Part shown: piece by piece, positions 36,209 through 46,415 of the stretch
Layout of the letters: each line of letters begins with the position of its first letter
Numbering within the stretch: position 1 is the first letter of the stretch
Assembly: GCF_009759665.1 (NCBI RefSeq)
Contig: NZ_WQNE01000010.1
Location: 141,291-205,290, forward strand
Length of the DNA stretch: 64,000 bases
Direction: 5' to 3'
Source of the DNA: Bradyrhizobium cajani
Lineage (GTDB): Bacteria; Pseudomonadota; Alphaproteobacteria; Rhizobiales; Xanthobacteraceae
The notes under the pieces: model-generated
Databases searched by the model: none
What the model saw: the letters and a program-made list of their open reading frames with translations, nothing else
What the model was told of the DNA's origin: nothing
Translations under genes and position numbers: made by a program

Positions 36209-38470
36209 TCAACGCTGTGTCAGCAACTCCTCGATCCGGATCGGAAAGCGGCGGACCCGCACGCCGGTCGCGTGCCAGACGGCGTTGGCGACCGCGCCGG
36301 CACTGCCGGTGATGCCGATCTCGCCGACGCCCTTGATGCCCAGTGCATTCACATGCGGGTCATGCTCCTCGACCGTGATCACGTCCAGCGGCGGCACGTC
36401 GGCATTCACGGGGATGTGGTACTCGCCGAGATTGGCATTCATGATGCGGCCGGTGCGGCGATCGGTGATGGCCTCCTCGTGCAGCGCGAAGGACAGGCCC
36501 CAGATCATGCCGCCGAACAGCTGGCTCTTCACCAGATGCGGATTGACGATGCGTCCCGCCGCGAACGCGCCGACCATGCGGGTGACGCGGACCTGGCCGA
36601 GCTCGGGGTCGACCTTGACCTCGGCGAACACCGCGCCATGCGCGTGCATCGCATATTCCTGCATCGCCGCAGGGTTCGGCGCGCCGGTGCCGCGGGCTTC
36701 GACCTCGGCCAGCCCCGCTCGTGCGAGGATCTCGGCGTAACTCTCGCCGCGGCTTTCGTCGTCACGCCGGAGCAACCTGCCGTCGCGCGCGATCACGCCG
36801 GCATTGCCGGCGCCGAACAGCGGCGAGCGCTCGTCACCGGTCGCGAGATCGGCGAGCTTCGCAATCACGGCCGCGCCGGCGCTGTGGATCGCCGCACCGG
36901 CGGTCGCGGTGTGCGCCGAGCCACCGGCGATGCCGGCATCGGGCAGGTCTGATGTCCCCGCCTTGAACGCGACGCGGTCGATATCGAGCCCGACCGCATC
37001 GGCTGCGATCTGTGCAAGTGCCGTCCAGGCACCCTGCCCCATGTCATGCGCGCCGATCTCCATGACGCCTGAGCCGTCGCGGCGGATCGCCGCGCGGGCC
37101 TCGGCCTGGAACATCAACGCCGGGAAGGTCGCGGTGCCCATGCCCCATCCGACCAGGAGGCCGGCATCGTCACGCATCTGCCGCGGCTGGAGCGCACGTT
37201 GCGCCCAGCCGAACCGCGCCGCGCCCTGCTCGTAGCAGGCACGCAGCGCCTTGGACGAGAACGGCTTGCCGGTGATCGGCTCGACCTCGGCATAGTTCTT
37301 GAGGCGAAAGGCGAGCGGATCGATGCCGCAGGCCCAGGCCATCTCGTCGATCGCACTCTCCAGCGCGATCGAGCCGGTCGCCTCGCCCGGCGCCCGCATG
37401 AACAGCGGCGTGCCGGTGTTGACGCGCACGGCATCGTGCGCGGTGCGGATCGCAGGCGCCGCATAAAGCGTGTGCGAGGCATCCGCCGCGGGCTCGTAGA
37501 AATCGTCGAACGTGCTCGACACCGTGCGGGCGTGATGATCGAGCCCCGTCAGACGCCCCTCGCCGTCCGCGCCGATGCGCAGGCGCTGGCGCGTCGGTGC
37601 GCGATGGCCGACCGGCCCATACATCTGCTCTCGGCGCAGCACGAGCTTGACCGGCCGGCCGACGAGCTTGGCAGCCATGATGCCGAGGGTCTGCGGCCCG
37701 GCCATCAGGCCCTTGGAGCCGAAGCCGCCGCCGAGGAACGGGCTGCGGATGTGGATCTTGTCGTGCGTAATGCCGAACAATTCGGCGATGCGCGCCAGCG
37801 ACATCATCAGGCCCTGGGTCGGCATATCGACCGACAATCTGTCGCCGTCCCAGGACGCGACGATCGCATGCGGCTCCATGGCATTGTGATATTGCGGCGG
37901 CGTCTCGTAGACCGCGTCGATCTGTTTCTCCGCGGATGCAAGGCCCGCCTCGACGTCGCCGTGGTGATGCTCCGCCGGGTTGCCGACACCGACGACGGGC
38001 GGCACGAAGCTTTCGCCGGCATCGAGGCCGACCAGCGCTGGCAGCACCTCGTAGCGCGGCGCCAGCAGCGCCGCGCCTTCCGTGGCGGCCTCGAGCGTTT
38101 CCGCGATCACCACCGCAATCGGGTGATTGGCGTAGCGGACCTCGTCGCTCTGCAACACCTCCATCCGGAATACGAACGGGTTGGTCTTGATCTCAGGGTC
38201 GACCGCGAGCTGTGGCTTGTGGCTCGGAGTCATGACGTCGACCACGCCGGGATGGCGCTTGGCGGCGTCGACATCGAGCGAGGTCACGCGACCCCGCGCG
38301 ATGCTGGCCACGGCCATCACCGCGAACAGCATGCCGGGCGGATGATTATCGGCGGCATAGGTCGCCTGCCCCTTGACCTTGAGAATGCCGTCACGGCGGG
38401 TCAGCGGCTGACCGATATTCGAGCCGTGGCGCAGATGCGCGGGCGCGCTGGTGAGGTTGAGCTCAGGCAT
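36209..38470 (-). CDS. Molybdopterin-binding subunit of an aldehyde/xanthine oxidoreductase (PaoC-like)
   Basis: A 753-residue large subunit of the xanthine dehydrogenase family. The catalytic Glu lies in GVGEIGITGSAG, FLGGGFGSKG binds the cofactor, and MRAPGEATGSIALESAIDEM is the family motif. The start ATG 38468-38470 overlaps the FAD-subunit stop by eight bases. An ATG 24 bases further upstream also exists. Gene order Fe-S, FAD, Mo matches E. coli paoABC, and the cysteine-rich FAD subunit supports an aldehyde-oxidising, periplasmic-type complex. No Tat signal is seen on the Fe-S subunit, so it is probably cytoplasmic. Confidence 0.87.
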   Translation of the reverse strand: MPELNLTSAPAHLRHGSNIGQPLTRRDGILKVKGQATYAADNHPPGMLFAVMAVASIARGRVTSLDVDAAKRHPGVVDVMTPSHKPQLAVDPEIKTNPFVFRMEVLQSDEVRYANHPIAVVIAETLEAATEGAALLAPRYEVLPALVGLDAGESFVPPVVGVGNPAEHHHGDVEAGLASAEKQIDAVYETPPQYHNAMEPHAIVASWDGDRLSVDMPTQGLMMSLARIAELFGITHDKIHIRSPFLGGGFGSKGLMAGPQTLGIMAAKLVGRPVKLVLRREQMYGPVGHRAPTRQRLRIGADGEGRLTGLDHHARTVSSTFDDFYEPAADASHTLYAAPAIRTAHDAVRVNTGTPLFMRAPGEATGSIALESAIDEMAWACGIDPLAFRLKNYAEVEPITGKPFSSKALRACYEQGAARFGWAQRALQPRQMRDDAGLLVGWGMGTATFPALMFQAEARAAIRRDGSGVMEIGAHDMGQGAWTALAQIAADAVGLDIDRVAFKAGTSDLPDAGIAGGSAHTATAGAAIHSAGAAVIAKLADLATGDERSPLFGAGNAGVIARDGRLLRRDDESRGESYAEILARAGLAEVEARGTGAPNPAAMQEYAMHAHGAVFAEVKVDPELGQVRVTRMVGAFAAGRIVNPHLVKSQLFGGMIWGLSFALHEEAITDRRTGRIMNANLGEYHIPVNADVPPLDVITVEEHDPHVNALGIKGVGEIGITGSAGAVANAVWHATGVRVRRFPIRIEELLTQR

Positions 38471-39514
38471 GGATGGCTCCGGGGATCGAGGCAAAGGGAG
38501 AGGCCGGCAGCGCCGGCAGGCGCGCGGGCGTGCCGGCCGCGGCCAGCGTCAGCGCGCGCACCACGATGCGGCGTGCGAGCTCGATCTTGAAGGCGTTGTC
38601 ACCGGACGGCTTGGCGTCGGTCAGCGCGCGCAAGGCGGCTTCCTGGAAGGCATCGGCCGTGGGCGCGACGTTGCCGAGCACATCTTCCGCGCTCCGGGCG
38701 CGCCAGGGCTTTGCGGCGACGCCGCCGAGCGCGAGCCGCGCTTCCCTGATCTTGCCGTTCTCGATCCGCAACGCGGCCGCGGCCGAGACGACGGCAAAGG
38801 CATAGGACGTGCGCTCGCGGACCTTGAGGTAGCGCGCATGCGCGGCGAAGCCGCGCGCCGCAGGCGGCAGGCGCACCGCGACGATGAGGTCGCCGGGTTC
38901 GAGCGCCGATTCACGCTCAGGCGCATCGCCGGGCAGGCGATGCAACGCATCGAGCGGGATTTCGCGCCGGCCGTTCCTGCCCTCGATCTCGACGATGGCA
39001 TCGAGCGCGACCAGCGGGACGCAGAAGTCGGAGGGATGCGTCGCGATGCAGCTGTCGCTCCAACCGAGCACGGCATGACTGCGGTTCTCGCCCTCACGCG
39101 CGTCGCAACCGCTGCCGGCCTCGCGCTTGTTGCAGCGGCTGGCGGTGTCGTAGAAATACGCACAGCGGGTCCGTTGCAGCAGATTGCCGCCGACGGTCGC
39201 GGCGTTGCGCAGCTGCGCAGAGGCCCCGGAGAGCAGCGCTTCCGCAACGGCGGGATAAGACCTTGCAAAGTCCGCGTCGTGCGCGAGATCGGCGTTGCTG
39301 ACCAGCGCGCCGATGCGCACGCTGCCATCGGCGAGATGCTCGATCTGATCGAGTCCGTCGAGATGCGTGACATCGACCAGGCGATCAGGACGGCTGACGC
39401 CGCCTTTCATCAGATCGAGCAGATTGGTGCCGGCGGCAAGATAGACCGCGCCCGGCTGGGCGGCGGCGGCAACGGCTTCAGCGACCGTGCCGGGCCTGAC
39501 ATAATCGAACGGTT

Positions 39515-39518
<4 letters not shown>
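38463..39518 (-). CDS. FAD-binding subunit of molybdenum hydroxylase, with a cysteine-rich insert (PaoB-like)
   Basis: A 351-residue subunit. The FAD motif AGGTNLLDLMKGG-like segment (28-40) and the second FAD loop ATVGGNLLQRTRC (107-119) are clear. The stretch 119-166 holds Cys at 119, 129, 138, 157 and 166, as in PaoB and 4-hydroxybenzoyl-CoA reductase beta subunits, where an extra [4Fe-4S] cluster sits near FAD. Ordinary xanthine dehydrogenase FAD domains lack it. It overlaps both neighbours and is translationally coupled. Confidence 0.86.
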
Positions 39519-40012
<494 letters not shown>

Positions 40013-40262
40013 ACAAGGCTCCGATCAGATATGGACATGACCAATCGTGCAGCGCGCCACCGCCGTGGCCGCCGTCAATTTCGCGCCGCCCGATCGTGAT
40101 CCGGGCCGACACCCGCGAAGATACGGAGGCACCCTCCGTTTAACAAGAGCCACCGAGAAATATTTGGAATTCGTCAAAAGCCCGTGCGCCACCAACGCGA
40201 TGCAGCCCTGCAAGGGTTCAACAAGGGTTCAATCTAACCAATTCGTGATCTACATTGCCGCC

Positions 40263-40931
40263 ATGGACGACCACACCGACCAGACCCGCAAGCCCCGCGC
40301 CGACGCCGTGCGCAATCGCGAGCGCGTGCTCGAGGCGGCGAAAGCCGTGTTCAGCGCGGGAGGTCCGGAGGCGAGTCTGGAGGCCGTGGCAAAACGCGCC
40401 GGCGTCGGCATCGGCACGCTCTATCGGCACTTTCCGACACGCGAGGATCTGTTCGAGGCGGTGTACCGGCGCGAGGTCGAGCAGCTCAGCGAACTCGCCG
40501 AGCAATTGAAGAACGCCAAGGATCCGGTCGATGCACTTCGACGCTGGCTGCGCTCCAACGTCGAGTTCGTCGCCACAAAGAAAGGCATGTCGGCCGCGCT
40601 GGCGCTGACGTTCCAGAGTTCCTCGGAGCTCGCGGCTTTCTCGATGGACCGGCTGACCAAGGCGATCGGCTCGCTGCTCGACCGCGCGGTCGCGGCCGGC
40701 CAGATGCGCGCCGATGTCAGCCCGGAGGACCTGCTGCGGGCGCTCGTCGGCATGTGTTACATGCACGACCAACCGGGCTGGCAATCCTCGGTGCTGCGGA
40801 TGCTGGACGTGTTTGTCGACGGCCTGCGCGTGCAGGCCGGAGCCAAAGCCAAAGCGCTTCCCGCCAAGGCGCGCACTGTCAAGGCGCGCACTGCCAAATC
40901 GGAGAAGGCGGCCCCGAAGCGGAAGCGTTAG
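40263..40931 (+). CDS. TetR/AcrR family transcriptional regulator
   Basis: A 222-residue protein from ATG 40263. The frame is open further upstream, but that part is non-coding. The N-terminal helix-turn-helix spans about 17-65 (AVAKRAGVGIGTLYRHFPTR). The C-terminal ligand domain is followed by a Lys/Ala-rich tail (AKALPAKARTVKARTAKSEK) that could help DNA binding. It is divergent from the molybdenum hydroxylase operon and probably regulates it. About 250 bases lie between them and I see no clear palindrome there. Confidence 0.86.
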   Translation: MDDHTDQTRKPRADAVRNRERVLEAAKAVFSAGGPEASLEAVAKRAGVGIGTLYRHFPTREDLFEAVYRREVEQLSELAEQLKNAKDPVDALRRWLRSNVEFVATKKGMSAALALTFQSSSELAAFSMDRLTKAIGSLLDRAVAAGQMRADVSPEDLLRALVGMCYMHDQPGWQSSVLRMLDVFVDGLRVQAGAKAKALPAKARTVKARTAKSEKAAPKRKR

Positions 40932-40984
40932 CCGCGCCGACATGCTAGGATCGGCCCCGCCGGGACTTCAACGCGGAGCCTGTC

Positions 40985-41392
40985 ATGCGCATTGCCGCCG
41001 TGCTCGTCGCCCTCAGTGCTGCCTTCGGCCCCCTCGCCGCACGCGCCGATGACGTCGCGACGGCGCAGAGCGTCATCCGCGCCCAGGAACAGGCATTCGT
41101 GCGGGACGATGCGGCCCTCGCCTATTCCTACGCCGCACCGGCGATCAGGGAGATATTCCCGGCGCCCGACATCTTCATGTCCATGGTGCAGAACGGCTAC
41201 GCGCCGGTGTACCGGCACCAGAGTTTTGAGTTTGGCGACAGCAAGAGCGAAGGCGGCTGGATCGCTCAGCGCGTCCACATCGTCGATGCCAATGGCGAGG
41301 CCTGGGAAGCGCTGTACACGCTCGAGCGGCAGAGCGACGGCAGCTACAAGATCACCGGCTGCTCGCTCTTGAAGGCGGGACAGGCGGTTTAG
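40985..41392 (+). CDS. Exported DUF4864 protein
   Basis: A 135-residue protein with a signal peptide (MRIAAVLVALSAAFGPLAAR). A SnoaL/NTF2-like fold follows (VIRAQEQAFVRDDAALAYSY) and ends LKAGQAV. The pattern matches short periplasmic DUF4864 proteins of unknown role. Its stop overlaps that of the convergent MFS gene by four bases. Confidence 0.75.
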   Translation: MRIAAVLVALSAAFGPLAARADDVATAQSVIRAQEQAFVRDDAALAYSYAAPAIREIFPAPDIFMSMVQNGYAPVYRHQSFEFGDSKSEGGWIAQRVHIVDANGEAWEALYTLERQSDGSYKITGCSLLKAGQAV

Positions 41393-42654
41393 CTCGCGTA
41401 TCCCGGTTCGGCCTTCGCCGAATTCATCCGCGAGCGGATCAGTAGCAGCAGGACGATGCCGATGTTCAGTGCATTCCAGGCAACGCCATTGGCGAAGGCC
41501 GCCGCATAGGAGCCGGTGGCATCGAAGATGACGCCGGACACCCAACCGCCGAACGACATCCCGAACACCGAGGCGAAGATGACGATGCCGACACGCGTTG
41601 CAGCCTCGCTTGCCGGCATCGCCTCGCGCACGATGATGGCATAGCTCGGCACGATGCCGCCCTGGAACAGGCCGAACATCGCGGAGATCAAATAGAGCGA
41701 GGTGAGGCTGTCGAAGAACAGGTAGAACACCAGCGCAAAGCCTTGCGCCAGCGACCCGACCAGCAGCGTGCGGATGCCGCCGATCTTGTCGGCAAGGAAG
41801 CCCGAGCCGATGCGGCTGACGATGCCGCAGGCCATCATCAAGGACAGCATCTCGGCGCCGCGCGCCACGCCATAGCCGAGATCGCCGCAATAGGCGACGA
41901 TATGCACCTGCGGCATCGCCATGGCGACGCAGCAGGAGATGCTCGCGATCGAGAGCAGCACCGTCAGCGTGTTGGTGGAGAGCCTGAGATCGACCCGCGG
42001 CGGCGGCGCGTTGGCGTGATTGCGCACCTTGTCATCGCCCATCTGTGCGCGCAGGACCAGCACCAGGACCGTCATCAAGCCCACGCAGACGAGCCCGATT
42101 CCAATATGAGTGTAGCGCCAGCCGATCTCCTGCATGCCCCAGTTCACGAGCGGCGGCCACATGGTTCCGGCGAAATAATTGCCGCTGGCGACGATGGTCA
42201 CGGCAAGTCCGCGATAGCGCTCGAACCAGTGCGAGGCTTCCGCCATCAAGGGTGCGAAGGTCGCGGACGTGCCGAGGCCGATCAGGAAATACGCCGCGAC
42301 GAACTGCCAGAGTTCCCTCGACAGGCCCGCGAGCACATTGGCGACGCCGAGAAAGGCGATGCTGATCGCCATCGCCGGCACGATGCCGAACCGGTCGGTG
42401 ATCTTGCCGGCGATCACGCCGCCGAGCCCGAAGCCGAACATCATCAGCGTGAAGGCCAGCGACACCGCGCCGCGCGTAGCGGCGAATTCGGCCTGCACCG
42501 CGGGAATCATGACCACGATCGCCCACATGCCGACGCCGCCGATCGCGCCGATCAGGAGCGCGATGACGAGCCGGATCCAGGCCTGGCGCGAATCAGGGCC
42601 GAATGTGTCAGGTCTTTGTTCTGGATGATTTGGTGCGTGCACGGGCCGGACCAT
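41389..42654 (-). CDS. MFS transporter
   Basis: A protein of 421 residues from ATG 42652-42654 (MVRPVHAPNHPEQRPD). The open frame extends to 42987, but the extra part is not convincing. It has 12 hydrophobic segments and the major-facilitator motif GKITDRFGIVPAM after TM2, with a second copy (GFLADKIGGIRTLLVG) in the second half. It resembles the oxalate/formate and monocarboxylate branch. The substrate is unknown. It is divergent from the copper operon. Confidence 0.85.
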   Translation of the reverse strand: MVRPVHAPNHPEQRPDTFGPDSRQAWIRLVIALLIGAIGGVGMWAIVVMIPAVQAEFAATRGAVSLAFTLMMFGFGLGGVIAGKITDRFGIVPAMAISIAFLGVANVLAGLSRELWQFVAAYFLIGLGTSATFAPLMAEASHWFERYRGLAVTIVASGNYFAGTMWPPLVNWGMQEIGWRYTHIGIGLVCVGLMTVLVLVLRAQMGDDKVRNHANAPPPRVDLRLSTNTLTVLLSIASISCCVAMAMPQVHIVAYCGDLGYGVARGAEMLSLMMACGIVSRIGSGFLADKIGGIRTLLVGSLAQGFALVFYLFFDSLTSLYLISAMFGLFQGGIVPSYAIIVREAMPASEAATRVGIVIFASVFGMSFGGWVSGVIFDATGSYAAAFANGVAWNALNIGIVLLLLIRSRMNSAKAEPGYAS

Positions 42655-42804
42655 GGTCGGGGCCGGCCACACGGTCAAGCATCGTGGCGCGATATTGGGC
42701 ATGCGCGGTGCGCTGCGGTAAGAAGGAGCTTGGCGAACGCGGGTTTTGCCATTAATTTGCAATCCGCGTGTGCAACATTGCCGCGCGAAGAGCATGTCGG
42801 CGGG

Positions 42805-43239
42805 ATGTTGCTGCGATTGACACGATCGATGCGGATCAGGGTGGGGCGCCTCGTTGCCCTCGCCTATCTGTTTTGCGTGCTCGCGCCGGCGGCAGCGCTC
42901 GCTTGGGGCAGCGGTCCGGCGCCGTGTCTTGCGGACGAGGCCGAGCTCGTGCCGGCGCATCACCAGATGCAGGCAAGCCATCAGCACGGCGTCCCCTCAC
43001 ATGACCACGCGGGCGCACATGCACATCACCAGACCGCCGCACAGGATGCGCCCGCTCCGCATCATCAGGGCAAGGGCACGGCGGGTCCGTGCTGCGGGAT
43101 GATGTGCGTGAGCGCGCTGCCGGCCGATCTGCCCGTTGTCGCCAAGCCGCTTCTGCCCGTCTCCGCCTGCACGCCCGAGATCGTGGCCAGCCTGCACAGC
43201 GCGGCACCTCCCCTGCACTACCGCCCTCCCATCGCCTGA
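42805..43239 (+). CDS. Exported His/Cys-rich protein, first gene of copper operon
   Basis: A protein of 144 residues from ATG 42805 (an ATG at 42829 is the alternative). A signal peptide (VALAYLFCVLAPAAALAW) is followed by a His-rich section (HHQMQASHQHG, HDHAGAHAHHQ) and a CCGMMC motif. All of these are soft-metal ligands. I recognise no family. The position before a TolC-like protein and a multicopper oxidase implies periplasmic copper binding or sensing. The frame stays open far upstream only as antisense to the MFS gene. Confidence 0.7.
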   Translation: MLLRLTRSMRIRVGRLVALAYLFCVLAPAAALAWGSGPAPCLADEAELVPAHHQMQASHQHGVPSHDHAGAHAHHQTAAQDAPAPHHQGKGTAGPCCGMMCVSALPADLPVVAKPLLPVSACTPEIVASLHSAAPPLHYRPPIA

Positions 43240-43319
43240 TCTGACTCGACGACATCAGGGTCGAGCGCGCGTCTGCGCGCGTGAACCTGTGGTCTTCATG
43301 CACAGATCAGGGATGAATC

Positions 43320-43604
43320 ATGCTTACGCTTTCCGGGGCGAAGTCCGCCGCCGCATCCGCGGCGCGTGGACGACACTTTCGATTCAATTGGCCGCTGCTG
43401 GCCTTGGCGGCATTGGCGTTGTCCGGCTGCATGCCGGCAACGACACAAATCGCTGCCGCGGATCCTGCCGATCCCGCGGCCAAGGTCGCGCCTGTCGGCT
43501 ATCGATCGACGATCGCGCCCTACACCAGCCTGCGGCCTGCGACGCCGGCACCATGGCGCGAGCGCAACGAAAGTGTCGCGCCGCAGCCGAAGCAAGACCG
43601 GTAG
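43320..43604 (+). CDS. Small lipoprotein of copper operon
   Basis: A 94-residue protein with a lipobox: WPLLALAALALSGC (about 24-37), so Cys37 would be lipidated. The mature part is short and Pro/Ala-rich (PADPAAKVAPVGYRS) without metal ligands. Nine bases separate it from the TolC-like gene. Its role is unknown. It may brace the outer-membrane component. Confidence 0.68.
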   Translation: MLTLSGAKSAAASAARGRHFRFNWPLLALAALALSGCMPATTQIAAADPADPAAKVAPVGYRSTIAPYTSLRPATPAPWRERNESVAPQPKQDR

Positions 43605-43613
43605 GAGCGCGGC

Positions 43614-45038
43614 ATGGCACACCATTTCGCGCGAAGCCTGCTCGTTCTCGCCTCGCTCGGCCTGTCCGGCTGCGCCGCGTTCTCGCCCGACAGCGGCATG
43701 AATGCCGTCTCGGAGCTGACGAGCCAGACCATCCACAAGGACGTCGCCTTCGTCCGCACGGCCGAGGGTGCGGAGACGGTCAACGCAGGCGTTCGTCGGC
43801 TGCTGTCACGCACGCTGAGCGCGGAGGCGGCCGTGCAGATCGCGCTGCTCAACAACAAGGGATTGCAAGCCGTCTATAACGAGCTGGCGCTCGCCGAGAC
43901 CGAGCTGGTTGAGCAGAGCCTGCCGCCCAATCCCGTCTTCGCGATCTCGCGGATCTCGGGCAATGGCGCCAGCGAGATCGAGCGTCAGGTGGTCGGAGAC
44001 ATCCTGGCGCTGGCGACGCTGCCGTTCCGCTCCGATATCGCCCGCGACCGCTTCCGCCAGGCCCAATTGCGCGCGGCGCTGGCGACGCTGCGGCTTGCCG
44101 CCGACGTGCGGCGCGCCTATGTCCGCGCCGTTGCCGGCAACGAAATGGTGGTGCTGCTGACGGATGCGAAAGCGACGGCGGAATCGACCGCACAGCTCGC
44201 GGTCAAGCTCGGCGAGACCGGTTCGCTCAACAAGCTCGACCAGGCCCGCGAGCAGGTGTTCTACGCCGAAACCACCGCCGACCTCGCCACCGCACGGCAG
44301 ATCGCGACGAGCGCGCGCGAAAAGCTCGCACGGCTGATGGGATTGTGGGACGACGGCCTCGACTTCCGCCTGCCGAACGCGTTGCCGCCGCTGCCGCGCC
44401 GGCCCCAGGCACTGCCCTCGATCGAGGTCGACGCGGTCGCCCATCGCATCGACTTGCAGATTACGCGGCTGGAACTGACGGCGCTGGCGAAATCGCTGGG
44501 TCTCACTGAGGCGACGCGATTCGTCACCCTGCTCGACCTCGCCGGCATCTCCCGCCGGACCCAGGATCCCGAGGGCCCGCCATTTCGCGAGCGCGGCTTC
44601 GAGGTGCAGTTCCAGATCCCGATCTTCGACGGCGGCGAGGTGCGGGTGCGGCAGGCGGCCGAGACCTACAATCTCGCCTTCAACCGCCTGACCGAGCGCG
44701 CCGTCAACGTGCGTTCGGAGGCCCGCGACGCCTATCGCGCATACCGATCCACCTACGACATCGCGAGCCACTACCAGCGCGAGATCCTGCCGCTGCGCAA
44801 GATCATCACCGAGGAGATGCAGCTCCGCTTCTCCAGCATGCAGGTCGACATCTTCGCGCTGCTCACCGAGGCGCGGCAGCGCCTCGCATCGCTGCGCGGC
44901 GCCATCGATGCCAAGCAGAGGTTCTTCCTCGCCCAGTCCGAGTTGCAGACCGCCGTCAATGGCGGCGGCGCGCCTGCGGCGGGCGGCGACAATCCAACCA
45001 CGATCGCCGCGGCAGCGCCTGCCGATGGCGGACACTGA
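43614..45038 (+). CDS. TolC-family outer-membrane protein, lipoprotein (CusC/CopB-like position)
   Basis: A 474-residue outer-membrane efflux protein. A lipobox (LSGCAAF, Cys about 21) anchors it. Two OEP repeats have the usual helices (AVQIALLNNKGLQAVYNELA near the first, IDLQITRLELTALAKSLGLT near the second). It would form the outer-membrane channel of an efflux system, but no RND pump or adaptor gene lies in this operon. It runs straight into the multicopper oxidase gene. Confidence 0.82.
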   Translation: MAHHFARSLLVLASLGLSGCAAFSPDSGMNAVSELTSQTIHKDVAFVRTAEGAETVNAGVRRLLSRTLSAEAAVQIALLNNKGLQAVYNELALAETELVEQSLPPNPVFAISRISGNGASEIERQVVGDILALATLPFRSDIARDRFRQAQLRAALATLRLAADVRRAYVRAVAGNEMVVLLTDAKATAESTAQLAVKLGETGSLNKLDQAREQVFYAETTADLATARQIATSAREKLARLMGLWDDGLDFRLPNALPPLPRRPQALPSIEVDAVAHRIDLQITRLELTALAKSLGLTEATRFVTLLDLAGISRRTQDPEGPPFRERGFEVQFQIPIFDGGEVRVRQAAETYNLAFNRLTERAVNVRSEARDAYRAYRSTYDIASHYQREILPLRKIITEEMQLRFSSMQVDIFALLTEARQRLASLRGAIDAKQRFFLAQSELQTAVNGGGAPAAGGDNPTTIAAAAPADGGH

Positions 45039-45051
45039 CATGGAGGCAAGG

Positions 45052-46383
45052 ATGTATTCCCGCAGAGGTTTTTTGGGCACCGCCGCACTTGCCGGCGCCT
45101 CCGTCGTCAGTGGCCGCGTCCAGGCGGCATCGATCCCGGAAGCGCCGCACATGGACAAGGTGGTGATGCAGCCGCCGCTGCACCCCATCAGCGGCCCCGA
45201 CTATCGCCCCGTCGTCACGCTGAACGGCTGGTCGCTGCCGTTCCGCATGAACGGCGACTGGAAGGAATTCCATCTCGTCGCCGAGCCCGTGGTGCGCGAA
45301 TTCGCCGAGGGCATGAAAGTGAATCTGTGGGGCTACAACGGCCAGTCGCCGGGCCCGACCATCGAGGCGGTCGAGGGCGACAAGGTCCGCATCTTCGTCA
45401 CCAACAGACTGCCCGAATACACCACCGTGCACTGGCACGGCATGATCATTCCCAGCGGCATGGACGGCGTCGGCGGGCTGACCCAGCCGCACATCCAGCC
45501 GGGAAAAACCTTCGTCTACGAGTTCGAGATGAAGAAGAGCGGGACCTTCATGTACCACCCGCATTCCGACGAGATGGTGCAGATGGCGATGGGCATGATG
45601 GGCATGGTCGTCGTGCATCCGCGCGATCCGAACTTCCGGCCCGTCGATCGCGACTTCGTCTTCGTGATGAGCACCTATCGCGTCGATCCCGGCACATACC
45701 TGCCGCTGGTCAACGAGATGACCGACTTCAACATGTGGACCTGGAATGCGCGGGTGTTTCCCGGCATCGATCCGCTGCCGGTGCGGCTCGGCGACAAGGT
45801 GCGCGTGCGCATCGGCAATCTCAGCATGACCAATCATCCGATCCATCTGCACGGTCACAGCTTTGCCGTGACCTGCACCGACGGCGGCTGGATTCAGGAG
45901 AGCGCGCAATATCCGGAGACGACCACGGACGTGCCGGTCGGCGCGGTGCGCGTGTTCGACGTGCTCGCCGACAATCCCGGCGACTGGGCATTCCACTGCC
46001 ACAAGTCGCATCACACCATGAATGCGATGGGACACGAGGTGCGCAACCTGATCGGCGTGTCGCGCAAGGATCTCGCCAAGGCCGTCGGCAAGCTCGCGCC
46101 GGACGGGATGGCGATGGGCTCGACCGGCATGGCGATGGGCAACATGGAGATGCCCGCGCCCGACAACACGCTGCCGATGATGACCGGCACCGGCCAGTTC
46201 GGACCGATCGAGATGGGCGGCATGTTCACGGTGATGAAGATCCGCGAGAACCTCGCGCGCGACGATTATCGCGATCCCGGACCGTACCAATTCCCGAAAG
46301 GCACCGTCGCCTACGAGGTCGAGGCGCCTGGCGCCGCGCCGGCACGGCAGCCCGGCACGCCGATGCAGAAAATGAAGATGTGA
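45052..46383 (+). CDS. Multicopper oxidase, Tat-exported (CopA/CueO type)
   Basis: A 443-residue periplasmic oxidase. The ATG at 45052 follows GGAGG by five bases. An N-terminal Tat motif (SRRGFLG) starts it. The copper motifs are HWHG (127-130), HPH (169-171), HPIHLHGH (262-269) and HCHKSHHTMNAM (315-326) with type-1 Cys316, His321 and Met326. A Met-rich tract (VQMAMGMMGM) and the C-terminal Met-rich tail (GMAMGSTGMAMGNMEM) suit Cu(I) binding. It should oxidise Cu(I) to the less toxic Cu(II). Confidence 0.92.
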   Translation: MYSRRGFLGTAALAGASVVSGRVQAASIPEAPHMDKVVMQPPLHPISGPDYRPVVTLNGWSLPFRMNGDWKEFHLVAEPVVREFAEGMKVNLWGYNGQSPGPTIEAVEGDKVRIFVTNRLPEYTTVHWHGMIIPSGMDGVGGLTQPHIQPGKTFVYEFEMKKSGTFMYHPHSDEMVQMAMGMMGMVVVHPRDPNFRPVDRDFVFVMSTYRVDPGTYLPLVNEMTDFNMWTWNARVFPGIDPLPVRLGDKVRVRIGNLSMTNHPIHLHGHSFAVTCTDGGWIQESAQYPETTTDVPVGAVRVFDVLADNPGDWAFHCHKSHHTMNAMGHEVRNLIGVSRKDLAKAVGKLAPDGMAMGSTGMAMGNMEMPAPDNTLPMMTGTGQFGPIEMGGMFTVMKIRENLARDDYRDPGPYQFPKGTVAYEVEAPGAAPARQPGTPMQKMKM

Positions 46384-46415
46384 CCATTGCGATGAACCAC
46401 CAACAGGAGAACAAG

